From Chara braunii (taxonomy: Eukaryota; Streptophyta; Charophyceae; Charales; Characeae), in contig BFEA01000070.1 in the NCBI GenBank assembly GCA_003427395.1, positions 3,762,709-3,799,330 of the forward strand: a stretch of 36,622 nt of DNA. The letters are read 5' to 3'. Positions 29,411 to 36,622 of this stretch are shown one piece after another. How positions within the stretch are numbered: position 1 is the first letter of the stretch; the number at the start of each line of letters is the position of its first letter. Below the pieces are notes generated by a model. The model was not told the origin of the DNA, made no database searches, and saw nothing but the letters and a program-made list of their open reading frames with translations. Both the position numbers and the translations under genes were made by a program.

Positions 29411-29775
29411 CATGTGGGAGCTCAATATGCAGACGGAGGCCTTGGGAAACATGCACGGAACAAAAATGCTGATTATCATTTTATGAATCATGAAGACTAC
29501 GCATATCTAAGGCATGATTGCGACGATGTTCATGATACTGTATATTGTCAACTACAATATACCAACATTGAACTACAATATACCAACATTAAAACATGCG
29601 GGCAGCAAAACACAACGGCGAACATGTACAAAATAAATACGCTGATCATTGTTTTATGAATCTTCGGGGTCAAGCATATTTGCGGCACGATTTCAACATT
29701 GTCGCAGTCTGTTTTAAGCTGGAATGCAAATTCATGTACAGAAGAAGGTATGTCTTTAATGCACAACATGCACAC
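29411..29775. repeat. Diverged tandem duplication (about 185 bp)
   Basis: gcatgatgaacatgt, acgctgat(t)atcatttta and tgaatc ... gcatatntnnggcangatt occur twice (about 29400-29525 and 29610-29700), with a short atataccaacattaaactacaat-type duplication between. The translated copies resemble each other (KNADYHFMN versus KYADHCFMN, AYLRHD in both), which follows from the DNA duplication. Confidence 0.65.
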
Positions 29776-30089
29776 AAGGCATCATGAACATGTAAGAAAC
29801 AAACCTGTCAATTGAGCCGCCGTTTTTAGCTTCGTATACAACAACGGACTGCAACGTATCAAGGAACAGGACGGGCATGAACAAACATGTCATGGAAAAG
29901 CAAAAAAGAAACGACCACGAGTTTGTACCCTCCACATGCACGCCATCAGGTGCAGGGTCTGCAGCGTTCGGCAACAAGTGAGTAGTCAGGCAAGACAAAC
30001 CACAGTGTCACAGTACAGGGAAGAAAGCAATGCAGTACGAGTGGGCCAAACGGCAGCAAGAATCTACCTTTGATCCAAATTTCCAAAAT

Positions 30090-30260
30090 CAAGTCCGCTG
30101 TCGCGGTCGAATTTCACACTGCAAACCGGTGAGTGACTGCTCGATCCAAACCTCGAATTTTCCAGACCAAGTCCCCCGCCACATCTGTGGCATACAAATC
30201 TTGAGGACTGTGTGGCCTGCACAACAGCCAAATTTCACACAGCAAACAGAGGGGTGAGTA
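30090..30260. repeat. Short duplication of the type aatttcacac-gcaaac-gggtgagt
   Basis: aatttcacactgcaaaccgg and aatttcacacagcaaacaga recur about 125 bp apart, both followed by gtgagt. Nothing else recognised from 29776 to 30260. Confidence 0.6.
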
Positions 30261-31047
30261 AGCCGAAGAGCAGAGTAAGTCGCTGAAACTTGCGAAGATG
30301 CCAATCATTTCTTTTCTTCGGAATCCCATGAGGTCTGAACTGGCAATTTCTTTTTTCTTGGATCTCATGAGTTATGCGCTAAGACGACGATGACCACAAA
30401 GGCAATGTACACTACAGTGTCCCTGTCGTGGGTACTATCACCCACGTTATGATATTAAGCCCCCCAACCAAAATTAGCGAACTTGAAAGACCGTGAATTT
30501 TAGAGACCATAAAAGATCTATATCAATATATGTGTAGCTATCGTCAGAACCAAGGAAAAAAATGAAAGAAAATTTTCATCTTGGAACCGAATCGTTGACG
30601 CCGGCTGGGCCGCCTGGATTGCCTTGTTTGCCCAGCTCCAAGCAACTCAGAACCATTTATGCTGCTTCGCGCAGCCAGGTCTAAGATTATGAATAAGGAA
30701 GACTGCATTGATGCATTTGTTCTACACAAAGGCTGTTATCGAGCACAAGAGAAAAAAGCGAAGGAATTAAAATAAAAAAAAAACGGCACAATCCAGATGC
30801 TATCAGAGAACAGGAACGCCGTGAACAATATGGGCACACTACATGCAGACGCAATCCGACACGCCCTCTAGAGTGACACTCGCGCCCACAAATTCTCCGA
30901 GAATTTATGGGTATGCAAACTGCCGATACAACATGATCTACACCCCCCCCCTGCCCTCTCGCCTCCCCCTTTTCCCCTCCCCCGTCCTGCAAGAGCAACA
31001 AGAAGGCCCAAAATAAAACCACCATGACGAATTAGCAAAAAAAACAG
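30261..31047. other. No gene recognised
   Basis: Mixed AT-rich and homopolymer-containing sequence (C run at about 30942). No domain in any frame. Confidence 0.35.
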
Positions 31048-31156
31048 AGAAAGAGGAAAATAGAATCAGTGTTTGCAATGATGACATGGAACCTTACCCC
31101 ACGCCGCCCTCGTCCACGATCCCACACACCACACGTCCGCTTTCCTTCAACGATTT
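31048..31156. repeat. Dispersed direct repeat, copy 1 (about 105 bp)
   Basis: gaaaatagaatcagtgtttg through cgtccgctttccttcaacga is repeated at 33515-33617 with a few substitutions. Confidence 0.88.
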
Positions 31157-31689
31157 AAATTATATGAAATACATTAAGCACGACCAAGAAAAATCCTAGA
31201 GGCGGCAGGATAAAAGAACATAATGCTCAATCTACACGGCTGATGATAGTGTGAGTATGCTCTTATTCGACGGGCTCAATGTTTTGCGTTTTTTGACATC
31301 TTAGTCTCCCCCCCAAAAAAAACAAAAAAAAACAGGCATCGGTATTCAACCGAGGGTCAGCGTCCAAAGCACAGGTACTCTCAATTCCTAGTTTCCCGCG
31401 AGGCGATGGCGCACGCCGGTCTTCCCCGGAACGTAACATGCCCCGATAATGAACGTACACAAGGTTTTTCTCGGCGGCATACAGTCAAAATGAAGGTACG
31501 TTATGTTCGCAGAAAGATGGTAGCAAAAAAAATAACCGACGGTAAAAAATACTTTCGAATCCTGCGAAAATATACGCGGGATCTCACCCCCCCCGTAAAG
31601 AGGACACGATTAAGCGGCCGAAACTACATGCCCTTCACAAACACACGAAAAGATGAAGAAAAAAAAGGAGAAGACAATATACGTATCGC

Positions 31690-31865
31690 CATGGAAAACT
31701 GTCGGGCGAAACGTAAGCGGAGAGGGAGAATAGAACAACAAACGAGCGGCTGTGACAGACTGCTCCTCATCAGGAGGGCGAACCCTCTGCAGCCTACCGA
31801 GTAACCTAACCAATGATGCGGTGAGTGATAACCCACCTTAACCCCTGATGTTATAAAGCATGAAA
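31690..31865 (-). mobile_element. Hammerhead-type LTR-like repeat, minus-strand copy F
   Basis: On the minus strand: ttcatgcttt, ggggttaaggtgggttatca, the ribozyme remnant, tgtcacagccgctcgtttgt, tctccctctccgcttac, ttcgcccgacag. Its blocks align in order with 9650-9850, showing that the family also lies outside the TBC1D19-like intron. Confidence 0.72.
31757..31795 (-). ncRNA. Type III hammerhead ribozyme remnant F (stem II deleted)
   Basis: Minus strand: AGGCTG (31795-31790) pairs with CAGTCT (31762-31757) with one G-U pair, giving stem III. GAGGG-TTCG-CCCTC (31787-31774) is a perfect stem I, followed directly by CTGATGA (31773-31767). Stem II and GAAA are replaced by GGAG, so the ribozyme cannot be active. 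Preserved stems I and III support the type III fold inferred for copies C and D. Confidence 0.7.
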
Positions 31866-33180
31866 GATTGCCCTATAACCGAAGGGCTGAATTGCAAACC
31901 TGCTCAGGGTGCGCTGCATTATACGCCAAACAGATGCATATCCACAATGCACGCCCACCATTTTCTCACTAAAAACAAAGAATGGCATATATATACATAC
32001 ACGCACACACACTCACCGATATGTATGCATATGTATATCAACATATACAGCGATGTATTGGCCGCCAAAAGCTACACAGATAAGCATCATGGCCGGTGGA
32101 CCAAGCCCATCAAACGTCAGCGGTTCAATTCCATTAGACGTCAATGTCTGCCACTGACCTTTTTCCATTCCGAATGTAACTCACGACCATTGTCCATTGC
32201 TCTATCACCATAAGCTAAAAGCCGCCCCGAACACAGCCATAAAAAACCTATAATGACCGTGCCTTCAACGCCGGGGAAGACCGTGGTTGCACGCCACACT
32301 ATTGGCCGCACTTTCTGCGCTTCGCTCATTCGCATATTGACGAAAGAGCGAACAATGTCCGCTGCCTATCTTCATCATCATCATACAATAAAAAAGAAAA
32401 AAATGGTCAAAAGGAAGAAAGAAAAAAATCCACAAGAGCGCTATCCAACACCAAACGTCACCACGACACAAAACGAGAAATAGAAAAAGATGAACTAGAT
32501 CGAAAAAAGATAAAAAAAAACAACAAACGAGAGCAAGCACAAACAAAAACAGGACGCTGAGAAGACCACCTTTCCCAGTCCCGATATCATAATCCTTTCC
32601 CTCCCACAAGTTGAAAACGAAGATTTAATAGCAGCACAATCTTGCTGCCGCGGGGCATTTCGTCAATCAATGCTGGGTCGCCACCCGCCGCCAAAACAGG
32701 AAACATATAAACCATCTCCATCCCGAGAGAAAGAGAGACAGCCAACCCCTTCGCAGAGACTGAAATACAGAGAGAAAGACAGAAAGACAAAAACCGATAA
32801 CCAGCCGGTTGTCAATCTTTCATCACCCTCATCACCAAAAAGGAAAAATAAAGTATTTCCAGAGAAACTAAAAAAAAGAAAAGAAAAAAAAAAACAACGG
32901 ACAAAAACCATATTCAAATGATTCGTATACCAGGAAGAAATGGAAGATGAAGCCCGATTATTATGATTTTATTCATCTATTTATTTCGCAAAAAGGCGAT
33001 AGCCTTGAGGGGTATCATCATCGGCCTGATCTGGCCCAGGTAATTAGGAATTATCTCATTCATAGGATTCCATTAAGATTCGACACGGGGCTGTTCCATC
33101 AGCGGTTCATGGCAACACCGTCATCGCCGGTTAGAGATAAAAAATAAAGGGGAAAGTGCTCCCGAGCCCCAAAAATAAAA
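31866..33180. other. AT-rich sequence without recognisable gene
   Basis: Contains 32226-32290, related to 781-870; A-rich runs at 32385-32530 and 32860-32895; and a 66-codon plus frame at 32947-33147 with no known domain. No RNA gene recognised. Confidence 0.4.
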
Positions 33181-33267
33181 GAATAAAAGATGGTCTCCTG
33201 TCGAGACCGAACCGAAGATTCACCACGGCAAAACAGACAGCCAGCAAAAGTTGAAACAATGCATAAA

Positions 33268-33446
33268 AGATGTGTGTGTGTGTGTGAAAGAGAGAGAGAG
33301 AAAGGTGGGGTGTGTGCGTGTGTATGTGTGTGTGAGAGACAAAGAAAGAGAGAGAGACAGAGAGAGAGAGAGGTGGGGGGGGGTGCGTGTGTGTGTGTGT
33401 GTGAGAGAGAACGAGGGAGGGGTGTGTGTGTGTGTGTCTGTGTGTA

Positions 33447-33512
<66 letters not shown>
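33268..33512. repeat. Interleaved (TG)n and (AG)n microsatellites
   Basis: A compound simple repeat ending in a long (TG)n run (33450-33510). Val/Cys and Arg/Glu frames across it are artefacts. Confidence 0.95.
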
Positions 33513-33514
33513 GA

Positions 33515-33617
33515 AGAAAATAGAATCAGTGTTTGCAATGATGACATGAAACCTTACCCCACGTCGCCGTCGTCCAAGATCCCACACACCACACGTCCGC
33601 TTTCCTTCAACGATTTC
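33515..33617. repeat. Dispersed direct repeat, copy 2
   Basis: Matches 31048-31156. In this copy the (TG)n microsatellite abuts its left edge. Confidence 0.88.
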
Positions 33618-34480
33618 TCCCCGCTCTCCTCTGAACAACAAAAGCAAGTCCACTTTCGAATGTCCACCTTGCCCGCCCACCTTCTACCGTTCGACCTGAA
33701 TGAGAACAGAACATAACCCTCTCTCGCCGTTACAACCAGGATGCAAACCGCTCGGAGCTTTCTTCTGCAACACATTCCATCTATATATAACGTTCCCCGC
33801 TCCCCACGCCCCTGCCAATATGCCGATTTCTTTTTCTCTTTGCTATTGTCATCTCACCGTCGAGCTACCACTAACCATATCGCCGATATATCACCGGCCA
33901 TGTGCTGTCAAGTGTACTGCTATAATACTGTCCCAGTATCAAATAAATAGTCCTGCCGCTGACTCCGCACACATGGATGCGTATGCACATATCACTGTCA
34001 CACGTTAAATGTCACACGTTAAATACGCACATAGAGAAGGGGGGGCCGTGTCACACGTTAAATGTCACATTTTAAAGAGGCGCATAGACAAGGGGGGGCC
34101 GGGAATGCCAGGCACAAAAAAAAAGCGGTGGAAGTCTAAACATGTTGCAGGGGTCCCCTGTGCAGGCTCAAAAGCAGCAGCAAGCACGTAATGGAATGGA
34201 AGGTGAAATTGAGTGAGAAAAATATACACGACGTGTATAAGGGAGAGAAGATCAAGGCCAGAAAAAACAAAAATGTCGCGCAAAGAGAAAAATCAACGCA
34301 GCAGGGGTCCCCTGTATAGGCTTAAGAGGGACAGCAGACAGATAGTAGATGGAAGGTGAAATGGAAAAAATAATAAACAAGTTGTCTACAAGGAAAAGAA
34401 GATCAAACCTCGATGCCCCATGAAGACAAAACGTTTCATCCTTTTTCCCTCCTCTTCAGATCAACACGGGCAGACGAGCG
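33618..34480. other. No gene recognised; small duplications
   Basis: gtcacacgttaaat is repeated at about 33997-34065 together with acaaggggggggcc-like words. gcaggggtcccctgt is repeated at 34147 and 34301 with similar flanks (ggaaggtgaaat). No domain. Confidence 0.5.
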
Positions 34481-34481
34481 A

Positions 34482-34521
34482 CCGGTCAGCCGACAACGAC
34501 CGTTTGTTCCTACCTCAAAAC
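34482..34521. repeat. Short repeat shared with 36119-36155
   Basis: ggtcagccgacaacgaccgt and ttgttcctacctcaaaac match ggtcaaccaacaacgaccgt and ttgttcctacgtcaaaac near 36119. Confidence 0.75.
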
Positions 34522-34527
34522 TACAAA

Positions 34528-35125
34528 ACGTTTTCATCCCTTGTCCCTCCTCTTCAGATCACATCAACATGGGCTGCAAACACCCCTCTTCCCTCCTCTC
34601 CAGATCAACACGGGCGAGCATTCCTCTTCAGATCGACACGGGCGAGCACATGAACAAGCCTGCAAACATGTCTTTGCCATTTGCCATTCACACCCTCACC
34701 ATTCCCCCTCCTCTTCCCCGCCTCTGTTTGCATCCCCCCTTCCTTTTCTTCCCTTGCCCTTCCGTATACACCCCTCCTCCGTTTCTCCCCCCTGCTCTTC
34801 CGTGCACTTCCCCTGTTTCCTTACAACATTTTCATTCCTTTTTCCTCGTCTTTAGATCACATCAACACGGGCTGCAAACACCCCTCTTCCCTCCGCTCCA
34901 GATCAACACGGGCGAGCATTCCTCTTCAGATCGACACGGGCGAGCACATGAACGGGCCTGCAAACATGTCTTTGCCATTTGCCATTCACACCCTCACCGT
35001 TCCCCCTCCTCTTCCCCACCTCTGTTTGCATCCCCCCTCCCTTTTCCTCCCTTGCCCTTCCGTATACACCCCTCCTCCGTTTCTCCCCCTGCTCTTTCGT
35101 ACACTTCCCCTGTTTCCTTCCCCCC
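34528..35125. repeat. 298-bp tandem duplication (two copies)
   Basis: cttcagatcacatcaaca(t/c)gg, gggctgcaaacacccctctt, tccagatcaacacgggcgag, tttgccatttgccattcaca and ccgtatacacccctcctccg recur 298 bp apart. A pyrimidine-rich strand keeps long Ser/Pro/Phe/Leu frames open across both copies; they are not convincing genes. Confidence 0.93.
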
Positions 35126-36118
35126 TCCCACCCCCCTTCCATTTGCGCTCCCCTCCACTCCATTTCCATCTCCGCCCACTCCACTCTTGCATTCCATCCA
35201 TTCCATTTCCTCCATATAACAGCGACATACAACCTCATCGCAATCACCACCTCCAACAGGATAACAACTGTTCTCCCAATCACGACCTCCTACTTCCTCA
35301 CACGACAACACCCCTGCGCCTCCCCGCAACATGAATGACAAACACTAACCGTAACTGTAAACTACGCCCGCTCTCCACTGTCCTTGTCCTACACTGGCCC
35401 CCCGCACGCCCTTTGCTCCCCCCCCCCTCCCTCCGTGGCCTCGGCCTGCAGCCCACAGACGTAAGCACAACCCACAGAGCAATGTGTCTCGCTCACCGGG
35501 ATGCCAATGCAGCCTCACGCCATAGCAATGAGCGACCATGACTGAAAAGTGAGCGAGCGTGAGCGTGAACGAATTTCCCTCTCCCAGTATTCACACGCCG
35601 TTACACCCACGACGTCGACCCCCACGACCGAAGAGGATTTGGAAAAGCGCCCGAACGTAGATGTATCCTTTGCCAAAAACACGAAAAAACAGATCAACGG
35701 CTACTTCATTCACTTCCTCACTAACACATCAACAATCACACAACAAATAAAAATCCTCTACGCTTGCGAGATGTGACCCACCGATCACAGAATCGGTGCA
35801 GAATCCGTGCACAATCCGCGCATTCAAACCTTGGTCCCGCGGAGAAGAAAAAGAAAAGAAAAGAAATTCGAAAAACGAAAAGCAAACAAAACCCGATCGA
35901 CAATCACCAACACACAACCAACCACTGCTATGAAAACCCGGTACCTTCAAGATCGGACCTGGCAGACCCAGCCTGCCCAAAGACCGGTCGGGTCGCTCGC
36001 ACAAAAACAAAACGGTCCACGCCCTCCATTTTTTTCGCCAATGACTGCTTCCCGACCCGCCTTAGGCCCTCCTCGCTTTCGGCCACCCTCCTCGCTACCC
36101 TCATACCCGACGGACGGT
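35126..36118. other. No gene recognised
   Basis: Pyrimidine-rich at first (cccctcc/ccattcc words), then mixed. No domain in any frame. Confidence 0.4.
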
Positions 36119-36554
36119 CGGTCAACCAACAACGACCGTTTGTTCCTACGTCAAAACGACGAGGTATAGCGCAGCCTACAGGCTGCGAACTCTTCCTTTC
36201 CAAGCGTGCAACCCTCAGGGGCCAAGTCCCACTGCCGATTCACTCGGTCCAGTATTCTATAGCCTTTGTTTGTGTGACATCATCTGAAACCGATGATCTG
36301 TATTGATCGCACGGTGCAGGTTTCTTACGAAAAAAAAACGCCATCAGCCAGAACATTCAGTGTTCCTATTGGCCACCAAATCTGTGTATTCTGTAGGAAA
36401 AGAGGCTCGTCGGTTCTAGTCCCTAGCCGCTCCGAGGTCGGCTAGGGAATCAAACCCGTTTTGAATTGGGTCGAGTCCCTATGGAACTTGCCTATTGTCT
36501 ACCGCACGGGGAACGCAACCCTAAGGGAGCCAAATCAATGAGACTAAGAGCTAA

Positions 36555-36558
<4 letters not shown>
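36119..36558. other. Sequence with several short hairpins
   Basis: GCAGCC-TACA-GGCTGC at 36171-36186, ATCATC/GATGAT around 36279-36297, and a perfect 9-bp stem CCCTAGCCG/CGGCTAGGG (36421-36429/36439-36447). No tRNA or other known RNA fold could be built from them. Confidence 0.45.

Positions 36559-36622
<64 letters not shown>
36559..36622. repeat. (AG)n microsatellite at window edge
   Basis: A pure AG tract to the last base, mirroring the start of the window. Confidence 0.97.

Noticed and set aside
31406-31804. 132-codon basic plus-strand frame
   Set aside because: Its 3' half is antisense to the hammerhead-type repeat copy F and its 5' half has no domain.
34413-35334. Open frames of 217 and 268 codons on plus and 126 on minus
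   Set aside because: They run through a 298-bp tandem duplication in pyrimidine-rich DNA; Ser/Pro/Phe/Leu composition, no domain, several frames open at once.
36421-36447. Possible tRNA or structured RNA from the 9-bp perfect stem
   Set aside because: No second and third arms or T-loop motif at tRNA spacing; an isolated hairpin.

Overview
This 36.6-kb window is eukaryotic nuclear DNA and very repeat-rich. Both ends run into (AG)n tracts, and a run of N sits inside another (GA)n tract, so it reads like a whole short scaffold bounded by microsatellites. Plant-type mitochondrial fragments (trnQ-UUG, 5' cob, SSU rRNA), initiator-tRNA-Met-type primer sites in LTR-like repeats, and a Helitron suggest the green lineage, perhaps a charophyte alga such as Chara. 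That placement is inference and was not checked against any database.

Layout. (1) 1-3600: no host gene seen; a near-perfect 112-bp palindrome, a tandem pair of organellar-type LSU-rRNA domain V fragments, short tandem duplications and a large ATCC minisatellite. (2) 3785-13508, minus strand: one host gene, a TBC1D19-like Rab-GAP-family protein. A long 5' exon (11285 up to 13424/13508) joins a 3' exon (3785-4134) across a 7150-bp phase-1 intron. (3) That intron is packed with insertions: decayed type III hammerhead-ribozyme modules, LTR-like repeats with primer-binding-site-like sequences, two antisense RING-finger gene fragments, and a NUMT with pieces of mitochondrial SSU rRNA, trnQ and cob. 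(4) 14240-19320: nested tandem duplications of non-coding-looking sequence (unit about 1.75 kb) with embedded SSRs and a short signal-peptide-like ORF. (5) 19951-28991: a decayed Helitron on the minus strand (DUF6570-like N-terminus, HUH Rep, Pif1-family helicase, C48-like tail), a broken unrecognised gene upstream of it, and the catalytic half of a C48/Ulp1 protease lying inverted on the plus strand. (6) 29000-36622: short duplications, SSRs and one more hammerhead-type repeat, with no recognisable gene.

Two results deserve most attention. First, a dispersed hammerhead-bearing LTR-like family (retrozyme-like architecture) has six decayed ribozyme modules, several sharing the same stem I/stem III geometry. 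Second, the Helitron coding region and its upstream neighbour are broken by four nonsense codons, all explicable as C-to-T changes in CG or CHG context, and the C48 protease module appears split by a small inversion. Most other open frames here are products of microsatellites, tandem repeats or antisense of real coding sequence.
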